Source of the DNA: Bacteroides sp.
GTDB lineage: Bacteria > Bacteroidota > Bacteroidia > Bacteroidales > SM23-62
Direction of reading: 5' to 3'
DNA length: 12,370 nt
NCBI GenBank assembly: GCA_030592145.1
Contig: JAUVKJ010000017.1
Coordinates: forward strand, 1-12,370
The notes under the pieces are model-generated. The model ran no database searches. It saw only the letters and a program-made list of their open reading frames with translations, and had not been told where the DNA came from. How positions within the stretch are numbered: position 1 is the first letter of the stretch; each line of letters begins with the position of its first letter. Position numbers and translations under genes: made by a program. Shown here piece by piece: positions 1 to 6,471 of this stretch.

Positions 1-560
1 AAAGTATCCACGCCTGGTCCCGGAACATCCTCAAATCCTGTATCGGCCCATACGGTTTCCCAGTGGCTGCTGTCGGGCGACAGGAATTCCAAGGTAAGAG
101 AATCCCATGGTTCCGGAAAGTCTCCCAATCCCATAGGTTCATAGAAAAAACTCAGCCAGATGTCTTTTCTTCCGGGATAGTCAAGGTTTATGGGGACGGA
201 GGTCAGAAAATCGGATTCGAAGGGCAGCTTGGTCGATCCGTTCAGGCTGCCGTCAGAATTAATGGCATCCAGGGTGGCCACTCCGATGGTCACCGGATTG
301 CGGGTATAGGAATTATTGATAAAGGCGAACTCATCTGTCCAGAATTCCGGCCAGGGCAGCCAGCCGCTGCGGGAAAAATCATCGAAAAAGGGCAGTTCAA
401 GGGTATCCGGCAGAACATCTATCCCGGAGCTTTTCCTGGACTTATATGCCGGTGATGCAGGGTTGCCTGCAGGCAGCAGTACTTCCTGGGCCTCAATTGC
501 GAAAAGCGATCCCAGGCAAAGGACAGAAATAATAATTCCGGGTTTAAAATTCATCATCAT
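1..560 (-). CDS. Secreted surface protein, N-terminal part (probable type IX secretion cargo)
   Basis: The frame opens with three consecutive ATG codons (560-558, 557-555, 554-552) and runs to the left edge without a stop, so 186 codons of an incomplete gene are visible. The N-terminus is a signal peptide: a short Lys-containing n-region, a hydrophobic run (GIIISVLCLGSLFAIEA) and a plausible cleavage at EA|QE around residue 25. The mature start contains LPFFDDFS, then FINNSYTRNP and GVATLDAINSDG, then a stretch resembling a beta-sandwich (DIWLSFFYEP, DSLTLEFLSP). From memory, this FDDFS / INNSY / GVATLDA pattern occurs at the start of large Bacteroidota cell-surface proteins that often end in a type IX sorting domain; the C-terminus is off the window, so that part is inference. 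The start overlaps the end of the PASTA gene by 17 bp, suggesting coupled translation. The molecular role is unknown. Confidence 0.8.
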   Translation of the reverse strand, partial: MMMNFKPGIIISVLCLGSLFAIEAQEVLLPAGNPASPAYKSRKSSGIDVLPDTLELPFFDDFSRSGWLPWPEFWTDEFAFINNSYTRNPVTIGVATLDAINSDGSLNGSTKLPFESDFLTSVPINLDYPGRKDIWLSFFYEPMGLGDFPEPWDSLTLEFLSPDSSHWETVWADTGFEDVPGPGVDT

Positions 561-1380
561 CCACCATTGGCAATTCAAGATCTTCCGGCAGGGGAAGTTT
601 GGTTGAGTCTACTGTCACCCAGATATCAACCGAAGCACCGAGACTGATCAGTATTTCATCCTCTTTGCCATGGACAGGCTTTTGTTTCCAGACAAATGCA
701 GCGGCTGAATCTTCAGCATTGTTAAAAGAACGGTCATAGATCACAGCGCCAAGGTTCAGATAGCGTTTGGTGATCTTTTGCCTGGCCTCTTCAAACAACA
801 ATCCTGTCAGGTCCGGTGAGGCCGTTTTTTTATTGCTGAGTCCCCTGCCCAGCACCAGGTCTATTTCCGAGCCTTTGGCGATTGAATCGCCTTCTTCTAT
901 AACGTTCCCCCTGAATTTTTGTTGCAGAACGTTGTTTACCGCTATATCCGGTATATAGGTCAGTTTTCCGATCATCAGTCCGGCCGTCCGGATAATGGCT
1001 CCTGCCTGCCTGAGGCTCACTCCAACAACGTTGGGCATCCTGATAATCTCGGGATTAAACGCATTAATGGTAAGAAAAATTGTACGGTTTTCCTTGACCT
1101 TGAACTCGGGACGGGGATTCTGATCGATGACCGAGCCGCGCGCTGCATTCGTGTAATATACCGAATCGACGACCTGGAATTGCAGTTTTCTCCGGGCAAG
1201 GACTGAGTCCGCCTCGCTAATGCTGAGTCCGGTAAGGTCGGGAACGCTGAGGGCCTGTCCGTGCCGGGTAAAAACCCGTAGAGAAAGGAAAATTGCACTA
1301 ATAATGAAAAAGGTAATGGCAATGTCAATGCTAAAGTGTTTCAGGAAGACCCAGCTTAAGAAAAATCGTATAAAATTCAT
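544..1380 (-). CDS. Membrane-anchored protein with three PASTA domains
   Basis: A 278-residue protein. A short cytoplasmic head is followed by one membrane segment (about residues 18-36), then three consecutive PASTA units in the periplasm: about 43-107 (starts VPDLTGLSISEA), 112-178 (starts MPNVVGVSLRQA) and 186-257 (starts SPDLTGLLFEEA). PASTA units bind muropeptides or dock cell-wall enzymes in Ser/Thr kinases and penicillin-binding proteins of other phyla. Here there is no kinase or transpeptidase domain, so a scaffold or peptidoglycan-sensing role is inference. Stand-alone PASTA proteins of this kind are, from memory, common in Bacteroidota. The tail ends in an acidic run (DDDEF). The ATG at 1380 has AGAAGGATC just upstream, a fair ribosome site. 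A terminator-like hairpin lies between this gene and rpmH, so it either has its own promoter in the 87-bp gap, where none was clear, or lives on read-through. Confidence 0.9.
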   Translation of the reverse strand: MNFIRFFLSWVFLKHFSIDIAITFFIISAIFLSLRVFTRHGQALSVPDLTGLSISEADSVLARRKLQFQVVDSVYYTNAARGSVIDQNPRPEFKVKENRTIFLTINAFNPEIIRMPNVVGVSLRQAGAIIRTAGLMIGKLTYIPDIAVNNVLQQKFRGNVIEEGDSIAKGSEIDLVLGRGLSNKKTASPDLTGLLFEEARQKITKRYLNLGAVIYDRSFNNAEDSAAAFVWKQKPVHGKEDEILISLGASVDIWVTVDSTKLPLPEDLELPMVDDDEF

Positions 1381-1406
1381 GATCCTTCTGGTTTTAAGAA
1401 GTCGTC

Positions 1407-1442
1407 AATAAAAAAGGCTGTCACGAGATGTCCGGACAGCCT
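1407..1442 (-). terminator. Rho-independent terminator after rpmH
   Basis: On the minus strand an 8-bp stem AGGCTGTC / GACAGCCT (1442-1435 with 1422-1415) encloses a 12-nt loop and is followed by TTTTTTATT (1415-1407). It lies 25 bp past the rpmH stop and 27 bp before the PASTA start, as expected for a terminator that isolates or attenuates between the two. A perfect palindrome TGTCCGGACA (1429-1438) overlaps the inner part and could form an alternative hairpin. Confidence 0.8.
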
Positions 1443-1467
1443 GAAGTAACATTACCTGCATAAAGGA

Positions 1468-1626
1468 TTACACCTTGTGCCTGGGTTCGTCAGAAACAGA
1501 AAGTTTTTTTCTTCCCTTGGTCCTGCGGTGGCCGATCACTTTGCGGCCACTGGCAGATGCCATACGGCTTCTGAAGCCGTGCTTGTTCTTTCTCTTCCGT
1601 TTCGATGGTTGGAATGTCCTCTTCAT
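1468..1626 (-). CDS. rpmH: 50S ribosomal protein L34
   Basis: A 52-residue, very basic protein starting [19 protein letters not shown] and containing the L34 signature [15 protein letters not shown] followed by [10 protein letters not shown]. This is the structural protein L34 of the large ribosomal subunit. Bacterial L34 is usually 44-52 residues; this one has a slightly longer C-terminal tail ([10 protein letters not shown]). The gene is preceded by a well-formed Bacteroidota-type promoter and followed by a hairpin terminator, so it looks like a self-contained transcription unit, although rsmG lies 84 bp upstream in the same direction. A longer open frame on the same strand (1490-1681) crosses it in a different register and is not coding. 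Confidence 0.97.
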   Translation of the reverse strand: MKRTFQPSKRKRKNKHGFRSRMASASGRKVIGHRRTKGRKKLSVSDEPRHKV

Positions 1627-1652
1627 GGCCTTCCTTGTATAAATTGAGACTG

Positions 1653-1682
1653 CAAAAGTAATGTTTTTTTAAATATCTCAAA
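1653..1682 (-). promoter_or_regulatory. Bacteroidota-type promoter of rpmH
   Basis: The minus strand reads TTTG (1682-1679), then 18 nt, then TACTTTTG (1660-1653), a full match to the TAnnTTTG -7 box recognised by the primary sigma factor of Bacteroidota. The spacer is about one base shorter than the usual 19-21. Transcription would start near 1646, giving a leader of about 20 nt before the rpmH ATG at 1626. Confidence 0.75.
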
Positions 1683-1710
1683 AAGAATCACGAAAAAATA
1701 TCAGGTGCTT

Positions 1711-2340
1711 TTAAAACAGGCTTTTACGGGGCAGCCAGACCAGTTTCTTACTTTCAAAAAAGGATTCGGAAAATGCACTTTTAAGCTCGTAAACGCTTGC
1801 TTCCCGGAATGGCCTGAGTTCCTCTTCAAGATACCCGCCCTTAAGGTACCAGATGCCGCACCGGGATCCTTCACCCGGAATCTCCACCAGCTTATCCCTG
1901 ACCCATTCCGTAAACCGGTTCAACCCACATACCGCCCTGCTGACCACATACTGCGTTTTTTCACGGTAGTTTTCAGCTCTGACCTGTATGCATTGTACAT
2001 TGTGAAGCTCCAGACTCCGGGACATTTCGCTGACTGCATGAACCTTCTTTCCGATAGAATCGATCAGTGTGAACCTGGTTTCAGGGAACATGATGGCAAG
2101 GGGGAGTCCCGGGAACCCCCCTCCGGTGCCCACGTCCAGAACGGTATCTGAGGGATCGAACCGGATGTGTATTGCAATGCCGAGGGAATGCAGGATATGC
2201 CGGACGGGAAGGTATTCAATGTCCTTTCTCGAGACCAGGTTTATGTGCTCGTTCCAGTAAACCACCAGATCATTCAGCCGAAGGTATTGTTCCTGTTGAA
2301 GGGGACTCAGACCCGGGAAGTATTTGAGGAGTATCTCCAT
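1711..2340 (-). CDS. rsmG: 16S rRNA (guanine(527)-N7)-methyltransferase
   Basis: A 209-residue protein of the RsmG/GidB family, which transfers a methyl group from S-adenosylmethionine to N7 of G527 in the 530 loop of 16S rRNA; loss gives low-level streptomycin resistance in other bacteria. Visible motifs are WNEHINLVSRKD (residues 29-40), the SAM-binding loop LDVGTGGGFPGLPLAI (68-83), the acidic strand end LIDSIGKK (92-99) and SRAV (134-137). Length matches the family. The ATG at 2340 lies 18 bp after the sigma-factor stop, so it is probably expressed from the glycosyltransferase-sigma-rsmG transcript. Its downstream neighbour rpmH has its own promoter. Confidence 0.96.
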   Translation of the reverse strand: MEILLKYFPGLSPLQQEQYLRLNDLVVYWNEHINLVSRKDIEYLPVRHILHSLGIAIHIRFDPSDTVLDVGTGGGFPGLPLAIMFPETRFTLIDSIGKKVHAVSEMSRSLELHNVQCIQVRAENYREKTQYVVSRAVCGLNRFTEWVRDKLVEIPGEGSRCGIWYLKGGYLEEELRPFREASVYELKSAFSESFFESKKLVWLPRKSLF

Positions 2341-2358
2341 CAGGAATAAGGCATGTAC

Positions 2359-2958
2359 CTACATGTTGGGATTGGTACTTTTCAGAATATTGTAAAGCAG
2401 TTCCCTGGCCCTGAACAGCTGGGCCTTCACGGTTCCGAGCGGCAGGTCGAGCTCCTGGGAGATCTCTTCGTATGAGTACTCCTTGAAATACCTCAGTTCA
2501 ACCAGCGACCGGTACCTGGGTTTAAGTTTGTTTACAACTTCTCTCAGGAGTTTGATCTTCTGGTTGTTGATAAGGTGGGCTTCCGGATCTGGCGTATCGG
2601 ATAGTATGGTGACCGAAGTTGTATCCGGATTATCGCCTGACTGGTCGATCGATATGGTTGAGGCTCGTTTTTTCCGTATAAAATCAATGCAGTTGTTCGT
2701 GGCAATCTTAAACAGCCAGGTGCTGAAGGCAAAATTGGGTGTGTACTGTGTAATGTTCTTGAAGGCCTTCCCGAATGCCTCAATGGTGAGATCCTCCGCA
2801 TCGACGGGATTGTTGACCATTTTCAGCAGCATGAAATAAATGGCGTCACGGTATCTTCCAAGTAGTTCTGCATACGCCTTCTGGTCCCCCTCCCGGGCCT
2901 TTTGAACGAGAAGAAAATCATGTTGTGCTTTCTCAGAAAGATTCGGACTTATTTCCAT
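2359..2958 (-). CDS. Sigma-70 family RNA polymerase sigma factor (ECF-like)
   Basis: A 199-residue protein with the two-domain layout of ECF sigma factors. Region 2 (about residues 28-97) contains DAEDLTIEAFGKAFKNI and the promoter-melting/-10 part STWLFKIATNNCIDFIRKK. After a linker of about 45 residues comes region 4 (about 143-192), LKPRYRSLVELRYFKEYSY then the helix-turn-helix EEISQELDLPLGTVKAQLFR. Regions 1 and 3 are absent. It directs core RNA polymerase to a specific promoter set; the regulon cannot be read from the sequence. No anti-sigma gene follows: the next gene is rsmG. The start overlaps the glycosyltransferase end by 10 bp (2949-2958), so translation is probably coupled. The lack of an anti-sigma partner suggests control by expression level or a distant factor (inference). 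Confidence 0.93.
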   Translation of the reverse strand: MEISPNLSEKAQHDFLLVQKAREGDQKAYAELLGRYRDAIYFMLLKMVNNPVDAEDLTIEAFGKAFKNITQYTPNFAFSTWLFKIATNNCIDFIRKKRASTISIDQSGDNPDTTSVTILSDTPDPEAHLINNQKIKLLREVVNKLKPRYRSLVELRYFKEYSYEEISQELDLPLGTVKAQLFRARELLYNILKSTNPNM

Positions 2959-4073
2959 CTCGCTCTTTTTAGTGCAACGTAATTGCTGAAGGCCATCCAG
3001 ATGTGTACCCAGGGAAGGGCAAAATCCAATAAGGGCGAAATTAGCAATAAATACTTTTCATTCAAACGGGTCATTGCCAATTTGATAATAACAGTTGTTG
3101 ATAACATTCTGACGAGAAAGATCCCGAGTACCAGGGGGACCAGGAAATTAAAGGCCAGCAGGGAAATGAAAGACAGATAGAACAGCAGCCGGCTGAGGAT
3201 CTCCGTTCCCAGAAGGAGTTTGCTTGCCGGCCTGTAACGGGGTCCGGTGCTCAGATGCCTTTTTTTCTGATAATACCAGCCCTTCCATGTCTTTTCTGCG
3301 TTTGAAAGGGTATGGGACTCCGGCCTGATCTCGATCCTGGTACTCTTGCCGCGGGCTACCTCATTGATAAAAAGATCATCATCCCCGGATGTCAGCTCAT
3401 AATGAGAAGCAAAACCTTTGTTTCGGAAGAAAAGCTCCTTGCGGTAGGCCAGGTTTCTGCCGACACCCATGTAGGGGACCCCGGCCAGGGTAAAGCCCAG
3501 GTACTGGAGGGCAATGAAAAATGCATCGTAGCGAATGACCAGGTTCAGAATGCCTTTTTCTCTCCGGTACGCGCCATATCCAAGGACGATCCCGGCCTTT
3601 TTCCTGAAATTTCGCTGCATGGTGCAGAGCCATTTGTTTCCCGCTACACTGCAATCTGCGTCGGTGAGCAGAACCCAGTCGTATTTCGCGGCTTTGAGTC
3701 CCACAGTCAGAGCCAGCTTCTTTCCTCTGCTGATATGCATATTCTCTTTTATACTACTGGTGCGCAGATGGGGATATTTCTGCTGAAGATCCCTCAGCAC
3801 ATCCCCGCTTTTATCCGATGATGCGTCATTTACGACGATTACCTCGTATGCGGGATAATCCTGTTCCAGTACAGAAGGCAGGTTAGCTTTCAGGTTCTCC
3901 TCCTCGTTTTTGGCACAGATGACGACAGATACAGGAGATCTTTTAATGGCGGAACGGCCGGGTTTATAGAAGACAAGCCTTGCATGAACCATCCACCAGT
4001 AAATCATCTGCAGGATGAAACTTCCGCCGAAAACGGCGATCATCACCTGGAAAGCAACAGGATATATTGCCAT
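2949..4073 (-). CDS. Membrane-bound family 2 glycosyltransferase
   Basis: A 374-residue protein using the ATG at 4073, just before MAIYPVAFQV. One N-terminal membrane helix (about 8-29) precedes a GT-A catalytic domain: VSVVICAKNEEENL (48-61), VNDASSDKS (81-89), the metal-binding TDADC (137-141), the acceptor-side GVGRNLAYRKE (203-213), SGDDDLF (229-235), and QKKRHLST (269-276) in the position of the QxxRW-like motif. Two or three C-terminal membrane helices follow (about 288-330 and 341-362). It would transfer a sugar from a nucleotide sugar to a lipid or growing glycan at the inner membrane; donor and acceptor are not determinable. An in-frame extension to 4385 exists but would lie antisense inside tgt and adds no family sequence, so it was rejected. 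It overlaps the sigma-factor gene by 10 bp and heads that transcript. Confidence 0.92.
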   Translation of the reverse strand: MAIYPVAFQVMIAVFGGSFILQMIYWWMVHARLVFYKPGRSAIKRSPVSVVICAKNEEENLKANLPSVLEQDYPAYEVIVVNDASSDKSGDVLRDLQQKYPHLRTSSIKENMHISRGKKLALTVGLKAAKYDWVLLTDADCSVAGNKWLCTMQRNFRKKAGIVLGYGAYRREKGILNLVIRYDAFFIALQYLGFTLAGVPYMGVGRNLAYRKELFFRNKGFASHYELTSGDDDLFINEVARGKSTRIEIRPESHTLSNAEKTWKGWYYQKKRHLSTGPRYRPASKLLLGTEILSRLLFYLSFISLLAFNFLVPLVLGIFLVRMLSTTVIIKLAMTRLNEKYLLLISPLLDFALPWVHIWMAFSNYVALKRARWK

Positions 4074-4133
4074 GTTCAATTTTCTGAGATTTATCCGTAC
4101 AAATATCTTTATATTTACGCTAATTCTGCACAC
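4074..4133. promoter_or_regulatory. Divergent promoter region between the glycosyltransferase and tgt
   Basis: Both transcripts must start in or near this 60-bp AT-rich spacer. Near-matches to the Bacteroidota -7 box TAnnTTTG are TATATTTA on the plus strand (4110-4117, one mismatch), giving a short tgt leader, and GATATTTG on the minus strand (4107-4100, one mismatch), giving a leader of about 20 nt for the glycosyltransferase. Neither has a convincing -33 element. If both are right they sit almost back to back, so the two promoters would compete. I saw no preQ1-type aptamer here, and the space is short for one. Confidence 0.35.
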
Positions 4134-5264
4134 ATGAGGTTTAAGATTTTGCATTCCGATCCCGGAACGAAAGCGAGAACGGGTGTTTTCGAAACAGATC
4201 ACGGAAGCATTCCCACACCCATCTTCATGCCGGTGGGCACGACCGGAACCGTAAAAGGGGTACACCAGGGAGACCTGAAGAATGATGTGAGAGCCCCGGT
4301 CATCCTCGGTAATACATACCACCTGTTCCTCAGGCCCGGGATTGATGTGATCGGCAAGGCCGGTGGGATACATAGTTTCATTCAATGGGACGGGGCCGTG
4401 TTGACCGACAGCGGGGGCTACCAGGTCTTTTCCTTGTCAGAGCAGCGTAAGCTTACGCCGGAGGGGGCCGTATTCCGGTCCCATATCGACGGTACGAAGC
4501 ATACCTTCACACCTGAGAATGTCGTCGATATCCAGCGTACGATCGGAGCCGATATCATCATGGCCTTTGATGAATGCACACCATGGCCCTGCGAATATGA
4601 ATATGTCCGCAATTCTATGGAGCTGACCCATGCCTGGCTCGACAGGGGTAGGGAGCGCTATCTTGAAACCGAACCCTCCTGCGGGTTCTCTCAGAGCTGG
4701 TTCCCGATCGTACAGGGGGGCACCTATGCCGACCTGCGCAAACAATCCGCCCTGAAAATATCCGGGGCTGGTATGGACGGGAATGCCATCGGGGGACTCT
4801 CCGTGGGGGAACCGGAAGAACTAATGTATGAAATGATTGATGTGGTGAACGAAATCCTGCCGGTGGAAAAGCCCAGGTACCTGATGGGCGTGGGCACCCC
4901 GGTGAATATCCTGGAGGCAATTGCCAGGGGAGTGGATATGTTTGATTGTGTCATGCCCACAAGGAACGGCAGGAATGGGCAGCTGTTCACAAGGGAAGGG
5001 ATCATCAATATAAAAAACGAGAAATGGAAGAATGATTTCTCGGCTATAGATCCCGATGGCGATTCATATGTTGACCAACAATATTCAAGGGCCTATTTAC
5101 GTCATCTTATAATCTCCGGTGAGATGCTGGGTGCGCAGATGGCCAGCCTGCACAACCTGAGGTTTTATCTATGGTTGATGGAGGAAGCCAGGAGACAGAT
5201 CCGGGGAGGAAACTTTGCTGCCTGGAAGAATGAAATGGTAATCAAACTTTGCTGCCGTTTATGA
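4134..5264 (+). CDS. tgt: Queuine tRNA-ribosyltransferase (bacterial Tgt)
   Basis: A 376-residue protein, the family's usual length, starting at the ATG before RFKILHSDPGTKARTG. Tgt swaps the wobble guanine of GUN anticodons in Asp, Asn, His and Tyr tRNAs for preQ1 on the way to queuosine. Family motifs: GTTGTVKGVH, LGNTYHLFLRPG, LTDSGGYQVFSLS (catalytic D92), DIIMAFDECTP, PIVQGG, IGGLSVGEP, YLMGVGTP and DMFDCVMPTRNGRNG (nucleophile D271). The zinc site is abnormal. Where E. coli Tgt has C302, C304 and C307, this protein has G309, S311 and D314 in GDSYVDQQYSRAYL; only the fourth ligand position, H340, remains. The rest of the fold looks intact, so it is probably active without that zinc. An in-frame extension to 3984 overlaps the divergent glycosyltransferase and was rejected. 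It overlaps the next gene by ATGA. Confidence 0.97.
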   Translation: MRFKILHSDPGTKARTGVFETDHGSIPTPIFMPVGTTGTVKGVHQGDLKNDVRAPVILGNTYHLFLRPGIDVIGKAGGIHSFIQWDGAVLTDSGGYQVFSLSEQRKLTPEGAVFRSHIDGTKHTFTPENVVDIQRTIGADIIMAFDECTPWPCEYEYVRNSMELTHAWLDRGRERYLETEPSCGFSQSWFPIVQGGTYADLRKQSALKISGAGMDGNAIGGLSVGEPEELMYEMIDVVNEILPVEKPRYLMGVGTPVNILEAIARGVDMFDCVMPTRNGRNGQLFTREGIINIKNEKWKNDFSAIDPDGDSYVDQQYSRAYLRHLIISGEMLGAQMASLHNLRFYLWLMEEARRQIRGGNFAAWKNEMVIKLCCRL

Positions 5265-6358
5265 GAAGAAAACTGGGTATCACAATCATCGACATTTACA
5301 TTGTCAAGCAGTTTCTGGGCACCTTCTTCTTCTCCATTGCCCTGATCCTCTCGATTGCCGTCATTTTCGATTTTTCAGAGAAGATCGACAATTTTCTTGA
5401 TCATGATGCCAGGCTTTATGATATCCTGACAAAGTATTACCTGAATTTCATCCCATACTTCGCGGTGCTCTTCAGTTCCCTGTTCACCTTTGTTTCGGTC
5501 ATATACTTTACTTCAAGGATGGCTTACCGTACCGAGTTTATCGCCATCATCACCAGCGGGATGAGCTTTAACCGCATTTTATTGCCCTACTTCGTCTCTG
5601 CCACCGTGATTGCCCTGTTTTCCTTTGTGCTGAGCGACTATGTAATACCCAATGCAAACCGGGTCCGTCTTGAGTTCGAGGAGACCTATTACCATGCAAT
5701 ACCCATGCGCGTGACCGAGCGCAATATCCACCGGCAGATTGAACCCGGGGTATATATCTATATGGAGTCCTACAGTACGATTTCCGACCTTGGACACCGT
5801 TTCTCTATGGAAAAATACGAGGACGGGAAGCTGGTTTCCAAACTGATGTCAGATTATGTGAAGTGGGACTCCACCATTGGCAAATGGACGATCCGGAATT
5901 ACTACATCAGGGAGATCGGGGAATACAAGGAAAAAGTTACAAAGGGAACCCGGATCGATACAAGCCTGGCACTTCATCCGGGCGATTTCAAACGCAGGCT
6001 GAACTTCATGGAAACCATGAACATTCGCGAGCTGACAGATTATATTGAACAGTTGAAAATGCTGGGGGAATCAAATGTAAAGGCTTACCAGATTGAAAAG
6101 AACAAGAGGTATGCCTTTCCTTTCTCCGCCTTCATCCTGACCCTGATCGGGGTCTCCGTATCCTCCAAAAAGGTGAAAGGGGGCATTGGGATGCAGCTGG
6201 GCATCGGACTGGCGGTGGCCTTCTCCTACCTCCTGTTTATGCAGTTCTCATCCCAGTTTGCCATTGGAGGCAGCCTGAGTCCTTTCGTGGCGGTCTGGAT
6301 GCCGAATGTTTTTTATGCAATCGTCGCCGTTATCCTGTACCGGATGGCCCCGAAATGA
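5261..6358 (+). CDS. LptF/LptG (YjgP/YjgQ) family permease
   Basis: A 365-residue inner-membrane protein from the ATG at 5261, which overlaps the tgt stop (ATGA); a TTG four codons upstream is possible but less likely. Layout is that of LptF/LptG: three N-terminal membrane helices (about 14-37, 62-83, 106-129), a periplasmic region of about 150 residues, then three C-terminal helices (about 284-300, 308-332, 340-362). In Gram-negatives LptF and LptG pair with the LptB ATPase to pull lipopolysaccharide from the inner membrane to the periplasmic bridge. No LptB or second permease is in the window, so which of the two this is cannot be decided. From memory, a tgt followed by an LptF/G gene is a recurrent arrangement in Bacteroidota. 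Co-transcription with tgt is inferred from the overlap and does not imply a role in queuosine. Confidence 0.93.
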   Translation: MRRKLGITIIDIYIVKQFLGTFFFSIALILSIAVIFDFSEKIDNFLDHDARLYDILTKYYLNFIPYFAVLFSSLFTFVSVIYFTSRMAYRTEFIAIITSGMSFNRILLPYFVSATVIALFSFVLSDYVIPNANRVRLEFEETYYHAIPMRVTERNIHRQIEPGVYIYMESYSTISDLGHRFSMEKYEDGKLVSKLMSDYVKWDSTIGKWTIRNYYIREIGEYKEKVTKGTRIDTSLALHPGDFKRRLNFMETMNIRELTDYIEQLKMLGESNVKAYQIEKNKRYAFPFSAFILTLIGVSVSSKKVKGGIGMQLGIGLAVAFSYLLFMQFSSQFAIGGSLSPFVAVWMPNVFYAIVAVILYRMAPK

Positions 6359-6362
6359 TCTC

Positions 6363-6410
6363 TTCGTGGAGCACATTTCAATCTCCATTATATGCACGAA
6401 AAATTTTTTT
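6363..6410 (+). terminator. Possible terminator after the LptF/LptG gene
   Basis: TTCGTG (6363-6368) pairs with CACGAA (6395-6400), with a minor inner GAG/CTC pairing in the 26-nt loop, and AAATTTTTTT follows (to 6410). It begins 5 bp after the stop. The stem is short and the loop long, so this is a weak candidate. Confidence 0.4.
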
Positions 6411-6435
6411 AATCTACGGGGATTTCGTAACGTTG
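6405..6435 (+). promoter_or_regulatory. Candidate promoter of the carboxyltransferase operon
   Basis: TTTT (6405-6408), a 19-nt spacer and TAACGTTG (6428-6435) each differ by one base from the Bacteroidota TTTG / TAnnTTTG elements at correct spacing. Transcription would start near 6442, leaving a leader of about 30 nt. The -33 element would share the T-run of the terminator upstream. The ATG at 6472 is preceded only by an A-rich stretch (TATAAAAAT), with no Shine-Dalgarno sequence. Confidence 0.35.
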
Positions 6436-6471
6436 TAGCCCATATTATCCAACCATTAATACTATAAAAAT

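Noticed and set aside
1490..1681. A 63-codon minus-strand frame overlapping rpmH
   Set aside because: It reads rpmH DNA in another register and starts upstream of the promoter's transcription start; the L34 frame is unmistakable.
3984..4133. N-terminal extension of Tgt
   Set aside because: It overlaps the divergent glycosyltransferase start; the RFKILHSDPGTKARTG beginning at 4134 is the usual Tgt N-terminus and gives the family length.
4074..4133. A preQ1 riboswitch ahead of tgt
   Set aside because: I looked for a compact stem-loop with an A-rich tail pairing into the loop and did not find one; the spacer is only 60 bp and must also hold two promoters.
4074..4385. N-terminal extension of the glycosyltransferase into tgt
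   Set aside because: The extension is antisense to highly conserved tgt codons, has no family similarity, and the ATG at 4073 directly precedes the expected membrane helix.
5261..6358. The permease beside tgt as a queuine or preQ1 transporter
   Set aside because: Topology and motifs are those of LptF/LptG; the linkage is better explained as conserved gene order than as substrate transport.
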